Positions 1-11,469 of a stretch of 64,000 bases of DNA are shown here, piece after piece. A program made the position numbers and the translations under genes. This DNA is from Amphiduros pacificus (lineage: Eukaryota > Annelida > Polychaeta > Phyllodocida > Hesionidae): assembly GCA_949316495.1 (NCBI GenBank), contig OX439004.1, positions 5,628,185 through 5,692,184 on the forward strand, read 5' to 3'. The notes beneath the pieces are model-generated. The model searched no databases. It saw only the letters and a program-made list of their open reading frames with translations, and had not been told where the DNA came from. Position 1 is the stretch's first letter. Each line of letters opens with the position of its first letter.

Positions 1-3000
1 CGGCGGGAATGTACCCCTCACAGGGCCCCCAACTAACTTGACCCCCCTGTTAATCACAGGCCGCCCCCCAACATATATGTACCCAACCACATCACCCCAC
101 ACCGACCCTGGTGGTGATCTCCAGCGTCCAGGAGGCACCACTATCAACAATGCTTTCTTCAGAGACTTATATCCACGTGGTAGCACACAACGTGGCCTTT
201 TACGTAACTACCCGAAGCACGATCACACGTGGCGGAAACGCTCGAGTGAACTCGTAATAGCCAATCGCTACCGATGCCGAACAAGTACGGAAACACACGA
301 TCCCAATTATGTACATGTAAACACACACAACACACACTGCTCTCTCCGACCAGCCAATCACAAGGCTCCGACTACACGTGCCTGCTCTGCAGCACGTGGT
401 CAGCCTCAAAAACAACATTCTCGCATTAAGAATCCTAATAGAAATGGGAAGAAAACATTAAATATTGGATGTTGCAATGTACAGAGCATATCTAGCAAGA
501 TCCTGCCAGTAAAAGATTATTTTGCTGAGCATGACCTTGATGCCCTGTTCATGACTGAGACTTGGATGCATGACTCAAAATCTGACAAAGTTAAGAGTGA
601 ACTTAAAGAAGGGTCACTTGAATTTGAATCTTTTCCTAGGATTGGTCGCACAGGGGGAGGATTAGGGATTTTATACAAATCTGAACTTCCCTTCACAACC
701 AATAGGGCCAACCAACCAGTAGTCACCACCATGGAGCTCATGGAGTCATCCATCACATTGAAGGGAAAAAAGATTACATTTGTGGTGATATACAGACCTG
801 AACCATCTGATCTGAATAGATATACCTACTCTGAGTTCTATGATGAGTTCACCCAGTTGGTTGCACATTATGGTTCCTTTAGTCATGAGGTCATTTTCCT
901 TGGTGACTACAACTTCCATGTCAACCTGCCCTTAAAGCCTGATGTCATTAAGTTTAATGACATCCTATCTACCTTTGATCTAACACAATGGGTTCAGGAA
1001 CCAACCCATAGGTTAGGGAACACCCTTGATCTAATCATGACCTTTAGGGGTAATAAGCTCATGAAGAGTCACCTGGTAGATGAGTACCTATCTGATCATA
1101 AAATGATTAAGATTTACCTTGACATTATACCTCCTAAACCCCCCAAAAAATCTATCAAATTTAGGAATTTCAAGGGATTGGATCTTGAATCCCTAAGAAG
1201 GGACATCAAATCCCTAACTCACAGAGACACAACTTGGGAACATTTATCATTGGAGGACATGGTAAATTATTATGATAGGGAACTCACATCACTCATGGAC
1301 AAACATGCACCTATCAAAGTTGCCATGGTCACCCAACGCAAACCTGTACCTTGGATGAGTGACCAATTAAAGCTGGAAAGATCTCTCAAGAGGAGGCTTG
1401 AGAGAAAAATGAGCAAGACTGGCTCACAAATTGACAAGGAGCTGTATAACTCTCAGAGGAACCAATACAACTCAATGCTTAAATCTGCTCAGTCATCATA
1501 TTTTTCCAACCTGGTTGAGGAAAACAAACATGACCCTAAAAAGCTTTTTAGAGTCATTGACACAGTCATGCACAAGAAAAAGGACACACCTATGCCCCAA
1601 TCTGACTGTGAGACTACTCAAGCTGAGAAGTTCAACACATTCTTTCTTGAAAAAATAGAGAGAATCCGCCTGAACATTGATAACGCCCCACCCTGCCAAA
1701 CTTCGCCACCAGGTGACACTGCGAACAATAGTACTACATGTCTGGAAAGGTTCACACCATTAACCATTGACGACGTACGGAAATTGGTCAAAAGGTCGGC
1801 AAAGAAGTCATGTGACCTGGATCCAATTCCAACCTGGCTCTTACTTGACCTCTTAGATGACCTCCTACCAATAATTACTTCCATCATAAATAAATCACTG
1901 ATGGAATCAGCAGTATCGGAAAATATGAAAATAGCCATCATAACACCCCTGCTGAAGAAACTCGGTCTAGAACTGGTTGAAAAAAACTATAGGCCTGTTT
2001 CCAACCTAACATTTGTCTCTAAACTAACCGAGAGGGCGGTTGCTGACCGACTAGTCCCCCATCTTGTAAGGAATGGACTTACTGACAAGTTTCAATCAGC
2101 CTACAAAGAATATCACAGCACTGAAACCGCTTTATTAAAAGTGCAAAATGATATCTTGGGTTGCCTGGACAATAGAAAGGCAGTTATCTTGTTGTTGCTT
2201 GACCTTTCCGCTGCCTTTGACACTATTGACCATCAAATCCTTTTGGACAGGCTGAGGGATAGATGCAACGTCAAAGGTCATGCACTCTCCTGGATTCGGT
2301 CATACCTAATGGACAGAAAGCAATGTGTGAAGGTGGGGACCCATAGATCCAGTCTCAAATCCTTAAAATATGGGGTACCCCAAGGCTCAGTCCTGGGTCC
2401 TATACTGTTCACCATTTACATGACACCCCTATCTGATATACTTGCAAAATATGGTCTGAGCTATCACATTTATGCAGATGATACTCAGATCTACATCCCT
2501 GTTGACCACGCTTCTCCACATCATGTGGACATGAGCAGACACAAACTGGAGGAGTGTGTCAGTGAAGTCAGAAACCTCCTCATATCAAACAAGATGAAGA
2601 TAAATGATGGAAAAACTGAGATGCTCATATGTACTGACAGGTACAGTACTACCACCCACAGCAGTATCCCAACCACAATCAGAGTGGGTGACTCTGATAT
2701 TGCTCCTAGTCAATCAGTTGTTGACCTTGGTATCACATTTGACTCCAACATGGACATGAAGGCCCAGATCAGGAAAATGTGTCAGAAAGGCTATTATCAC
2801 ATCAGGAACCTGGCAGCCATCAGACATTGTCTAGACGAGAAGACTGCGGTAACACTTACCCATGCTTTTGTTACATCCACCCTTGACTATGGTAATGGTC
2901 TTCTGGCGGGTCTTCCCAAAACTGACATCAGGAAACTGCAATACCTCCAAAACTCTGCAGCACGAGTAGTTGGAAAAATCAGGAAATTTGACCACATTTC

Positions 3001-3413
3001 AGGAAAATTAAGGGAACTGCATTGGCTTCCCGTTCATGCGAGAATTGATTTTAAAATTCTTCTATTAACCTGGAAAGCCCTTAATGGTAAGGCTCCGCCT
3101 TACTTGCGGGATCTACTCCTGATTAAAGAAGGTGAACGCTGTCTAAGATCCAATGATGGCACCCACCTACAGGTACCTAATACCAGGCTAAGGACAGTAG
3201 GTGACAGGGCCTTCTCATCTGTGGGTCCACGACTATGGAATTCCTTGCCTACTAATATTAGGACAAGCACTTCAGTCTCCTCGTTTAAGAGTAGGCTGAA
3301 AACTCATCTTTTCAGGATGCATGTCCTGAACTCAGCGCTATGAACAGACTTGTCTGGTATCAGCGCTATACAAATTTTATTATTATTATTATTATTATTA
3401 ATATAAAGGTGTG
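1..3413 (+). mobile_element. L2/CR1-group LINE retrotransposon, 5' end cut by window edge
   Basis: A non-LTR retrotransposon copy made of a long ORF with endonuclease and reverse transcriptase, a very short 3' UTR and an (ATT)n microsatellite tail at about 3379-3403. The tail and the GCGCTATACAAAT sequence just before it are typical of L2-type LINEs, which end in short tandem repeats rather than poly(A). There is no RNase H domain, as expected for this group. The frame is already open at base 2, so the true 5' end may lie outside the window. Clade placement (L2 rather than a close CR1 relative) is an inference from the C-terminal HWLPV region and the tail. Confidence 0.85.
38..3343 (+). CDS. 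LINE ORF2: endonuclease-reverse transcriptase (L2-like), uninterrupted
   Basis: Encodes the protein that nicks target DNA and copies the LINE RNA onto it. The apurinic-like endonuclease starts near residue 140 (IGCCNVQS), followed by TETWM, GDYNFHVNL and LSDHKM. The reverse transcriptase runs from about residue 640, with YRPVSNLTF, LLDLSAAFDTIDH, GVPQGSVLGP and the catalytic YADD near residue 812. The C-terminal block with HWLPVHARIDFKILLL near residue 994 is the usual end of L2/CR1 proteins. All 1101 codons are open. The listed start is a TTG; the first ATG is at 77, and residues 1-139 match nothing I recognise, so the true start is uncertain. The absence of stops suggests a young copy. Confidence 0.85.
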   Translation: MTPLLITGRPPTYMYPTTSPHTDPGGDLQRPGGTTINNAFFRDLYPRGSTQRGLLRNYPKHDHTWRKRSSELVIANRYRCRTSTETHDPNYVHVNTHNTHCSLRPANHKAPTTRACSAARGQPQKQHSRIKNPNRNGKKTLNIGCCNVQSISSKILPVKDYFAEHDLDALFMTETWMHDSKSDKVKSELKEGSLEFESFPRIGRTGGGLGILYKSELPFTTNRANQPVVTTMELMESSITLKGKKITFVVIYRPEPSDLNRYTYSEFYDEFTQLVAHYGSFSHEVIFLGDYNFHVNLPLKPDVIKFNDILSTFDLTQWVQEPTHRLGNTLDLIMTFRGNKLMKSHLVDEYLSDHKMIKIYLDIIPPKPPKKSIKFRNFKGLDLESLRRDIKSLTHRDTTWEHLSLEDMVNYYDRELTSLMDKHAPIKVAMVTQRKPVPWMSDQLKLERSLKRRLERKMSKTGSQIDKELYNSQRNQYNSMLKSAQSSYFSNLVEENKHDPKKLFRVIDTVMHKKKDTPMPQSDCETTQAEKFNTFFLEKIERIRLNIDNAPPCQTSPPGDTANNSTTCLERFTPLTIDDVRKLVKRSAKKSCDLDPIPTWLLLDLLDDLLPIITSIINKSLMESAVSENMKIAIITPLLKKLGLELVEKNYRPVSNLTFVSKLTERAVADRLVPHLVRNGLTDKFQSAYKEYHSTETALLKVQNDILGCLDNRKAVILLLLDLSAAFDTIDHQILLDRLRDRCNVKGHALSWIRSYLMDRKQCVKVGTHRSSLKSLKYGVPQGSVLGPILFTIYMTPLSDILAKYGLSYHIYADDTQIYIPVDHASPHHVDMSRHKLEECVSEVRNLLISNKMKINDGKTEMLICTDRYSTTTHSSIPTTIRVGDSDIAPSQSVVDLGITFDSNMDMKAQIRKMCQKGYYHIRNLAAIRHCLDEKTAVTLTHAFVTSTLDYGNGLLAGLPKTDIRKLQYLQNSAARVVGKIRKFDHISGKLRELHWLPVHARIDFKILLLTWKALNGKAPPYLRDLLLIKEGERCLRSNDGTHLQVPNTRLRTVGDRAFSSVGPRLWNSLPTNIRTSTSVSSFKSRLKTHLFRMHVLNSAL

Positions 3414-5058
3414 AAAAGTAATATCAAGACAATATATAACACAACATGCAGACAGATTTGTTATTAATATTCACACCTGAGCAACCCGTTATTTAGCAAA
3501 TATATAGTTAAGTAAAATAAACGTTTTGTAGAATAAATATTGAATATATGTTTTGTAGAATAATATCAAATATGATATAGGCTTAATTTCGTGAAAAGAT
3601 AAACAAAGTTATTTTGTAATTACAGAATTATGTTTTGAGCATGTTGATCTCAAAAATGACCTTCGTTAAGTGTCAGATAGCATTTATCATATTTGTAAGA
3701 GAGCATTTAAAAGGACATACCAATGTGAAAAACATGAGGTCATAAGCTGATAATGCGATGAACAGAACCTTAACAGTAAGAGTATTTGTACTTAATGTTA
3801 TCACCCTCCATTGCAAAAGACTTTGTCATGTGCTTATAGTGAGAATAGTGGAGTGTGAAATGCTTATTGTGGAGTGTGAAATGCAACGAGACCCCATCGT
3901 CCACTCAAGTAACCAATTAAGATACAAAGTCCCACTGAGCCTGTGTAGACACTGATAACATGTCCAATTGTCCATATATGGACAGTACACCACCTCGCAG
4001 GTGCCCGAATGCCGTGCCCGGAACTCCGGTCATACGTCACTGGATATATGTGGTTGTTGTTTAGGGTTTCCCTGTTCTATATTTACGTCAATCAATCAGA
4101 GCAATCCCCTCCAAAATAGTGACATTATTCGCCCGCTGCACAACGAGAGGTCCTTGATAGACCTAATATAGATTTGACTGCATAGTCTAGAGCCTGTGGG
4201 GCTAATCCACTGTGAAGTCTCGACAAACATATCTACTCTCACCTTGTGTACCATTATCGTCCATGGCGAAAATTCCTTTGCGTTTTTGATGGGAAATAAT
4301 TCCTATTTTATTTCTCTTACAAAGTACAAGATTAGCGTCTTAAGGGTTACTTCAAACGCATGCTGTTAATTTATTTTTCATTGGTTAGTATCATTATCAT
4401 TTTCTTTATTTCACTTGCACTGTAAATAGTTGTAAAACTGTATTAGCTCTTGATTTACAGCAAATGTTGCCTGCAGTACAGTTATAACTTTCACTATACC
4501 GCAACAGCGACACTCCACTGTGAAAAAGATTTGCACCTACAATAAATTTTGCTGTGAGATATTCCATATCTTAGTCTGCTTTAATTGGCAATGATTTACA
4601 CTGTAAATGGGCTGTCTATTTGATATATGTTTGGTATTATCACAGTAGATCTACATGGAAATCTCATGAGATACTTCCTGAGAAGTAGGATTTATCTAAT
4701 TACATTTTAGGTACCTCGATTACATTTATGGTCCTCTCACTCAGTAAAATGAACCATAGGAAGCGAACAAAGACCAAAAACCAAAGTTATGTTGCAGACC
4801 AGGATTTTAATAATAATCATAATTATTATAATAATATATACAAAATGGCTTCAAGCCATAAATATATTCCATCTCAATATCCAAATTGTTTTCCAATCAA
4901 AATGTTTTATCCCATACCTGCTTCAATACATATCATATTCAATTTCCTTATACAAATTAAGTTTGACAATTGCACAATTTCCCAACCTTTTATCCATTTA
5001 CTTATTGAACAAATTTTAGACTAAGCCTTCAGAAAAGACATTTGCAATAATTGTCGGT
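3414..5058. other. AT-rich intergenic stretch, no gene recognised
   Basis: Short open frames only, none with a recognisable domain. The stretch 3995-4150 is a diverged copy of a dispersed repeat also found at 56735-56885 (listed separately). Nothing else stands out. Confidence 0.6.
3995..4150 (+). repeat. Dispersed repeat, copy 1 (partner at 56735-56885)
   Basis: Shares ordered blocks with 56735-56885: a CCGGAAYTC-like segment followed by GACCATAC/GTCATAC, then TCCCTRTTYTATATT, then AATAGTGAC/AATCAGTGAC and a TCGCCCRCTGCA block. Both copies lie in the same orientation. Divergence is high, so this is an old repeat of unknown type. Confidence 0.45.
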
Positions 5059-5070
5059 ATCAACCAAATG

Positions 5071-5395
5071 GGCCACGGGCCGTGGCGCAGTTGGTTAGAG
5101 CGCCAGCTTATTAGCACCAGTTCCTCTGTGGTGATCTAAAGGTCGTGGGTTCGAATCCCGGCCATGCTGAGATTGAACTCATGATACAATTTCCCACATG
5201 AGCTGAGGCCCGTGCCAAAAGGGTTAACCCGTTGTCCTTGTAAATCTGTGACCGGGTGGGTTGTCATGTCAAGGACCTGCGACATGACAATTCAGTGAGG
5301 CAGCACTATATCTGCTACAAGTAGGTCTCATCACGAAATGACTGAAATAATGTTGAAAGTGATGTAAAGCCCCAAACAAACAAACAAACAAACAA
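5071..5395 (+). mobile_element. tRNA-derived SINE (SINE-1), full-length copy with 12-bp target duplication
   Basis: The head carries RNA polymerase III boxes: an A box (TGGCGCAGTTGG) near 5083 and a B box (GGTTCGAATCC) near 5149. The tRNA-unrelated body contains GAGCTGAGGCCCGTGCC and ends in a (CAAA)n tail. The 12-base duplication ATCAACCAAATG occurs at 5059-5070 and again at 5396-5407, which fixes both ends. Four other copies lie in this window (15099, 25925, 47555, 52562). Mobilisation would depend on a partner LINE. Confidence 0.93.
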
Positions 5396-5407
5396 ATCAA
5401 CCAAATG

Positions 5408-5900
5408 TAGTTAATTCTATCCAATGGAAATTACTTCGATCTTGACCCTATACTTTGGCCAACAAGTTCTCTTATTTTACTTATATCACAATTTACTCAT
5501 ATTGACCCTTCAGACAATTATTTTCCTTGTGTTTACCTGAATCAGACTTAACAAATTGCTTAGTCAGGAATTCTGTGTTATTCACACCTCCTTGGTAGAT
5601 TATTCATTTCTCCTTATTTGTTATTCACACCTTATCATTCTAATAACACAAATTTGTATCACCTTTATATAATGCTCACAATTCTTTAATTTATATACAA
5701 TTTGTGATTTCCCTGTTTTGGATACAACCTTTAAATCACTGATTGACACACTTTTTTTCAAACTTAATCCTTACATCTGTTAGTAATAACAATTTTCACT
5801 TTGAATTTTGCTTGACACACCCACATTTATTTAAGAAAACCTCACTTAACTTTTTCTTGTCCATATATTCTTTTCTTATAAAATTGTTTCCTTACTTTAT
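5408..5900. other. Pyrimidine-rich AT-rich stretch, probable 3' flank of the DIRS-like fossil
   Basis: No gene. The sequence is T/C-rich on the plus strand and lies just beyond the recombinase end of the minus-strand DIRS-like element. It may hold part of that element's terminal repeat, but I could not match it to the other end by eye. Confidence 0.4.
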
Positions 5901-5959
5901 TTCAGTCCTAGCTAACTATTTATCTTTTCCTTTGAATTTCTTCCCCCAGTTTGGCCCAG

Positions 5960-6357
5960 TAAGAAACTTGGGTCCAAACGCATTCCTCTGCAGGTGGAGG
6001 CTATCCGCCAAGGCAGGACTGCAAGTTCTGCCCTCCAGAATTGGCACAAATCTGGAGAGCCCCACCAGCGCCCCCAACCCCCTTAATATTGGAAGGATAT
6101 TTGATTTGGTCTTATATATCTCAGAAATGCGTTGCTTCTCCATCTGCCTAGTTGTCTTAATTGAGCATCTGAAGCTCCTTTTTGGGCTGCTGTAGTTGTA
6201 CCTCCAATTCTAAAACTGTGTGAACTGTATCTGTTTGCATCTAATCCTATTTCCTTTAGTATTCGTTTTAGAATTTGCCCTACTTCTGTGCTTCTTAACG
6301 GGGTTTCCCTACTTGTCAGAAATAAAGGCCCTCTGACTTCTCTAACTTTTAAGTAGT
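5960..6357 (-). pseudogene. DIRS-like tyrosine recombinase, C-terminal part (fossil)
   Basis: Holds the catalytic C-terminal region of a tyrosine recombinase, recognised by the HSFRIGG box and the later LGRWRSNAFLRYIRP block that ends in the family's active-site tyrosine region. It is separated from the N-terminal part by the LINE at 6358-7937. In this family the enzyme inserts a circular cDNA by site-specific recombination. Part of a broken element. Confidence 0.82.
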
Positions 6358-7937
6358 TTAAGATAAGATAAGATAAGATAAGAAGTGTATTTATTGGCAA
6401 TCAAAATGATTGAAGAATTACAAAAAATAATGTGTTCAAGTACAATCAATATACAAGAGTATTACAGAATATACAAGTTAAGGCTAGGAAATTAGCGTTA
6501 AATATACAATTAAAAGTGAGATTATTATTAATTATCTTCAGCTTCTATGTACAATGGGTCTTGCAATTTCGTTAAGGCATAATTTATGAAACTTCCTCTT
6601 GCTCTGTCTGTTCTTACAGAGGGTATTTCATACTGGAACTGTGATCTAAGGTAGTGGTTATTGACTTTTTGTGCTGGTAGTAAATGGTACAGTTTATGAC
6701 TTTCATTTTTCATCTTATCAAAGTAAACTTTACACAGGGCTTCTCTCCTAGCTGAAAGACTGGTTAGTTCACATTCTGCTAGAGCATCCTCATAGCTTAG
6801 TGTGGGATACATAATCCTAAGGGCTCTCTTTTGTATGAGCTCTACATCATCAGTCAGGCCACCAGTTAGCCCAGGGTGCCACACTTGGCAAGCATATTCA
6901 AGGATGGATCTGATGTGGGTGATGTACACCATACGCAAATGATGCACTGGTGCTCTGCATCTGCGTAACACAGTGAGGAAGTGCAATCTCTGACTGGCTT
7001 TGGTTGTGATCATTTTAATGTGTTGGTCCCATTTCAGATCGTTTGAAATTATGAGACCAAGGAGTTTTGCTTGGTCTACCTGTTCAACTATGTCATGACC
7101 AATATGTAAAGGTTCAAGTTCAGGTGGGGTGTTTGAGAAACATATGATGCTTTCCTTTGTTTTCTTACGATTTAGCTGGGTGTCATTCTCATCAGTCCAG
7201 CCATTGAGACCATCCATGGCAGACTGCATTTGACTGTTATGTGCTAACAGCCTTTTACCTATTTCCATAACTGAGGTGTCATCAACAAATTTGATTCCTT
7301 CACATGGTTCAGTGAACTGCAGGTCGTTTATCATGATCAGGAATAGGAGCGGACCTAATTTAGTTCCTTGGGGCACGCCACCATTCATTGTTACCCACTC
7401 AGATAGTACTTCTCCAATTTTCACCCTCTGCTGTCTTTGATGCAAAAAAGATGAGATCCAATCTGTCAGAATTACTGGTACGTCCAGGTCTCTTAGCTTT
7501 TTGATGACAATATTATGGTTTATGAGGTCAAATGCTTTCCGAAAGTCCACATATACTATTCTCACGTATGTGCCTAATTCATCTGTTGCACTGTATGCCT
7601 TATGCATCAGGTAGATTAAGGCATCCACAGTTGATGATCCAGGCAGTGCTCCAAACTGGTTCCAGTGGAGTTTGGGTTTTACTATATCCAGCACCCACTT
7701 ATAAACAAAGCCTTCAGCAAGTTTCGATAGGTTGGGTGTTAGGCTTATAGGTCGCAGGTCATTCTCTACGGTCTTGGGGGGTGACACCTTGGGGATTGAG
7801 CACACATCTGCAGACTTCCACATCACAGGGACCCATCTCTGCCTTAGTGATGTGTTGATAATTGCAGCCACAGGACCTGCCAGTAGCCAACAAAAGTCCC
7901 TCAGTATCCAGTTTGGTATCCCGTCGGGCCCTATGAC
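6358..7937 (-). mobile_element. 5'-truncated LINE (Jockey/CR1 group) inserted in the DIRS-like recombinase gene
   Basis: The copy starts within the reverse-transcriptase domain (GPDGIPNWILRDF, about 7935) and runs through LRPISLTPNLSKLAE, YVDFRKAFDLINH, GGVPQGTKLGPLLF and the catalytic FVDD box. A C-terminal region follows. The coding part ends at 6528, then comes a 3' UTR with an AATAAA near 6390 and a pentanucleotide tail seen as (TAAGA)n on the plus strand at about 6359-6382. No endonuclease is present, as is common for 5'-truncated LINE insertions. Flanking recombinase sequence resumes on both sides. The clade is not resolved. Confidence 0.85.
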
Positions 7938-8576
7938 TGGACAAGAATATTTCTTTGTTGCACATACTGTTCTTACTGGTTGTCCCATTCCCTTCTTGTG
8001 TTTAAATTTAAGGAACGTTATTGACAGGCTAACTATCTTATCCTTTTCTTTCCCAAACTTCAGCTGTTGAATTTCTATCACATTGGTTTTATTTCCGTGT
8101 GATATTGTTAATTCTCCAATCCTAGCACACATATGGAAGGCCAAAGAAAACACTGCTTTAAATAGATGTTTATCGTACCCTTTCGTGACGTCATTCGTCA
8201 TGTATAATATTTTTTCCAATATGTTTTCTGTAATTGGCAGTTTCTGTAGCCTAGAGGGCGCTCTTCTTTTGATTGCCTCTAATAATTTCTTTATTACAAA
8301 AGCTTCTGTAGGGTTTGTTTTTCCTGCCAATTTGAATCCATATGCTAATGCGCTGATTTGACTAGTTATTGTGGAAAAGGCCAATCCTGACTTATCTAAA
8401 TGTGCTATATATAATGCTAGGGTATTTATTGATATTTCCCTTCCTATCTCAAATTGTTTTTCTTCGAGAAATTTCCTGAAGTTTGACCAACTTTTTATAT
8501 ATGCTCCTTTAGAACTATTTGCTAATGTGTCTTTTAGTAGGCATTCCAAGTGAGATTGTAATTCCCTGGTTTCCAT
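6528..8576 (-). pseudogene. Chimeric open frame: recombinase N-terminus running into the inserted LINE RT
   Basis: One 682-codon frame begins in the DIRS-like tyrosine recombinase: its N-terminal SAM-like region and the ARIGEL box carrying the family's first catalytic arginine occupy about residues 1-215. After YSCPV it continues without interruption into LINE reverse transcriptase from about residue 216 to the end (FVDD box about residue 420). The joint is the LINE insertion point near 7937, where the two reading frames happen to agree. It is an accident of insertion rather than a designed fusion. Whether it is ever transcribed is unknown. Confidence 0.75.
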
Positions 8577-9244
8577 TCTTCGGGTATTTCCTTCAATAGA
8601 TGTATTTCTGGGGCTTCCCGTTTGAAAATATCCAGCCGCTGTCGAGAAAGAGCATCGGCCAGTTTATTATCTTTTGACATAATATATATTGCTCTTACTT
8701 CTATGTTTAATTTAAGCAGATTCAACACAAAGTCTCTCAGCATGACCATTATTTCCGGTGATTTGCTGGTTTGACTATTTATAATGTTTAGTACTGCCTG
8801 GTTGTCTGTATGTATTGTCACCCTTTTGTTCCTGAATTCTCCCCCAAATAGTTTGAAAGCCAGCAATACTGGATAGAATTCCAGAATTGCAATGCTATAT
8901 TCCTTCCATTTCTGTGGCCACAGTCCTAGAGCATACTTTTCCCCAAATACTATTCCAAACCCAACAGCACCTGCTGCGTCTGTAAACAGGTTTAAAGTAT
9001 TGTCTTCAATCCATTTTTCTGGGAGGAACATAGATATGCCATTGTACTCCCTGAAAAATATTTCCCACATTTTCAGATCCTCTTTTGCTCCTCTGGAGAG
9101 CCTGATTCTAAAATGTGGTTTTCTCAAGTTTGAACCCCACATTAGCTGATAGAGTCGTCTCAGAAAAGGTCTACCCGGATTTATTACATTGCAGGCAAAA
9201 TTTAGTATTCCTGTTAAGGATTGCAATTGATAGACAGTTATCAA
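8534..9244 (-). pseudogene. DIRS-like RNase H domain (fossil)
   Basis: Encodes the RT-RNase H connection and the RNase H domain, recognised by NLFTDAAGAVGFG, the EFYPVLLAFKLFG helix, VTIHTDNQAVLNII and KLADALSRQ. This arrangement is that of DIRS-group and related retroelements. It overlaps the recombinase frame at its end, which is usual for the compact coding of this group. Part of a broken element. Confidence 0.8.
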
Positions 9245-9760
9245 GTACCTATTTCTGTCTTTTTATCCACAAGGGGTATATTGATCCTCCTACATATTTC
9301 TTTGAATTTTTCCCACTTATATTGTGATTCTTCCTCAGTGGCAACCAATAGGAAATCATCCAATATATGACAGAGCGGACCACATTCTCGCTCCTCTGCA
9401 ATATATTGTATCGCAGTTGAGAATCTTTCAAATATTGCACAACCTGTTCTAGCCCCCATAGGGAGTGTGCAGTCAAAATATATTTCATCTTTCCAGCTTA
9501 TTCCCAAAGCAGGCACCTCTTCAGGCGAGATGGGAATCAGCTTATATGCGTGTTTTATATCGGTTTTGGTCATTATTGCCCCTAGTCCTACTTTTTGAAT
9601 CATGTTTATTGCGGTATGAAAATTTGCATAGGTTACATATGCACTATCATCTGTTATATTAGCATTTACTGAACTTCCTGTTTTGGGGTATGATAGATCG
9701 TGAATCAGTCTGAATTTATTTGGTTCTTTTTTCTTCCTAATTCATTTTCAGTTCCTTTTC
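9241..9760 (-). pseudogene. DIRS-like reverse transcriptase domain (fossil)
   Basis: Recognised by FRLIHDLSYPKTGSSVN, then AIMTKTDIKHAYKLIPI, the TLPMGARTGCAIFE block and HILDDFLLVA. The xLSYPxGxSVN and MGxxxxCxxFE signatures separate this RT from LINE and Gypsy types and place it with tyrosine-recombinase retroelements. It lies between gag and RNase H. Part of a broken element. Confidence 0.8.
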
Positions 9761-9771
9761 TAATTTCTCTT

Positions 9772-11290
9772 CTACTGCGTGCGGATGGTTTTGTGTGGAT
9801 TTGGTGGCATTTTATTTTGGTTTGCTATCCTAAATTGTTCTGAAATTTCCGCTACTGAGCATTCTAAATCTAAACTAAACCCTTTTGTAAAACCTTTTAT
9901 TAAATACTCTGTTTTTACCAATTCGTATGTTTTCAACATTTTTTCCAGTTCTAAGGGTTTTATTGGTGTGATAGTTTCTATCCTAGGTATTTCTTGTTTA
10001 ATTGACCTTATCTTTCCTGATCTTCCAAGTACCTGCTCTTTCCTTGTCGTATTCTGATTCACTTCCTCTAGGTTTTCTGTTACTTCTTTTTGTTTACTGT
10101 CATTTGCTTTCTTGTTTATTGACTGTTTCCGTCTGGGGGCTGTTCCGAAAGGGCAGTTCTCTGACTTGTTCTCTTTTTTCAACATATTGTTTTTCTGGTG
10201 TCTTTCCTATTTCTACTTTTTTCTCTCTACAATCCTTTGTTGGATGCCCATAACTGAAGCACTGGAAGCATTTATGTGTATGTGGCCATCTACATCCCCC
10301 TGAACATTTGTCTTCTTGAAATTTCCAACACGTGCCCCATGGCTTTGCGTCTGATCCCCTTGTGCTGCCTGTATTCTAGTGTTTGTCCCCGTTCTGGGGT
10401 AGGGGTTGGAATATGTGTTACTCTGAGTCCCAAGTCTCCCCCCTACTGCGAAGTCTAAAGTTTTTGAGCACATAAGGTACAATTCCATCTCTGTTTTGTG
10501 CCAGGGACATACATCCTTTGCAAACCTGTTTCTCTTTAATCTTTTTGCTCTTTTTAGTCTGTAAGATTCATCATATTTCTTCCAGTCCCAACCTAGTTTG
10601 CACATTTTCCTAATCAGTTCTAAGTATTTTGGCATGCGTGGTGCATCCTTCGGGTAATGTTTTACATTCTGATTGAAATGGGAGGAATATATTTTCCCAC
10701 TCTTCAAATGACACATCATTATGGGTTTTGTTTTGTTCACCTGCTTCAATATTGTATTGTGTATCCATATATACTATGTTTATCTTTGGCCCCCCTCCCA
10801 CTGATTTGTGATGGTTTCTTCTGAAAACTTTGTTAAAATCTAGGTATTGCTGTTTTTTTATTGTTTCTACCTCATTCTCATTTAATATGTAGAAAAAATC
10901 ATATTCCTCATCTGAAATTTCTTCAGAAGATGAACAAGTCTTACTCATTTCCTCCACATGTTTTCCAACTATTTCTGCTGCCGATACCTCTTCTACTTCC
11001 CCTGTACCTCTCTTTTCTCCAGTTCTTACTCTATGTGTCTCAGTCTGGGCTTGTTCTCTTGGCATCGGAGTTAAATCTAAATGGCTTGCTACTTGTTGTG
11101 CTATTTCTGGGATGGCCTGTGTAATTGCTGCTGCTATCTGTGACCCTATATCTGAAACAGTTTGTACATTGTCATTTATTACTGGTTCTGTGTCCTCCTG
11201 TCCTTCACTCTGATTACTTCTGGATGGCTGTGGATTCTCTTGCTCTGTTACGGTTTGCCTTTGTTCCTTCCGTGACCCTCATATTATCCA
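9772..11290 (-). pseudogene. DIRS-like gag region (fossil)
   Basis: A low-complexity, charged protein region upstream of RT, with an acidic stretch (SSEEISDEEYDFFYI) in its first half. Near 10240-10330 there is a cysteine/histidine-rich segment resembling the zinc finger found in gag proteins of DIRS/Ngaro-type elements. Such proteins package the element RNA. Assignment as gag rests on position and the zinc-finger segment. Part of a broken element. Confidence 0.6.
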
Positions 11291-11469
11291 TATTCCAATT
11301 ATTAATCATCTAACATCTTTATTCAGATATTCGAAAGTTGTTCACCTCCTGTATTTAACTAGAATTATCAAGCCCATAGTCTTCTAAACCATTCTCTTTT
11401 AAACCATTCTTACTTGGCATTTTTTCTGGTATATATATTTCATATCTAAACTTATTGTAGTCCTATAGT

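Noticed and set aside
5083-5165. Genuine tRNA genes at the pol III box pairs (also 15110, 32260, 32720)
   Set aside because: Each head runs into a repeated body; cloverleaf pairing is poor and the head has extra bases between boxes, so these are SINE heads.
5960-8576. Phage or bacterial integrase, contamination
   Set aside because: The recombinase is linked to RT, RNase H and gag of DIRS/Ngaro type and is interrupted by a eukaryotic LINE.
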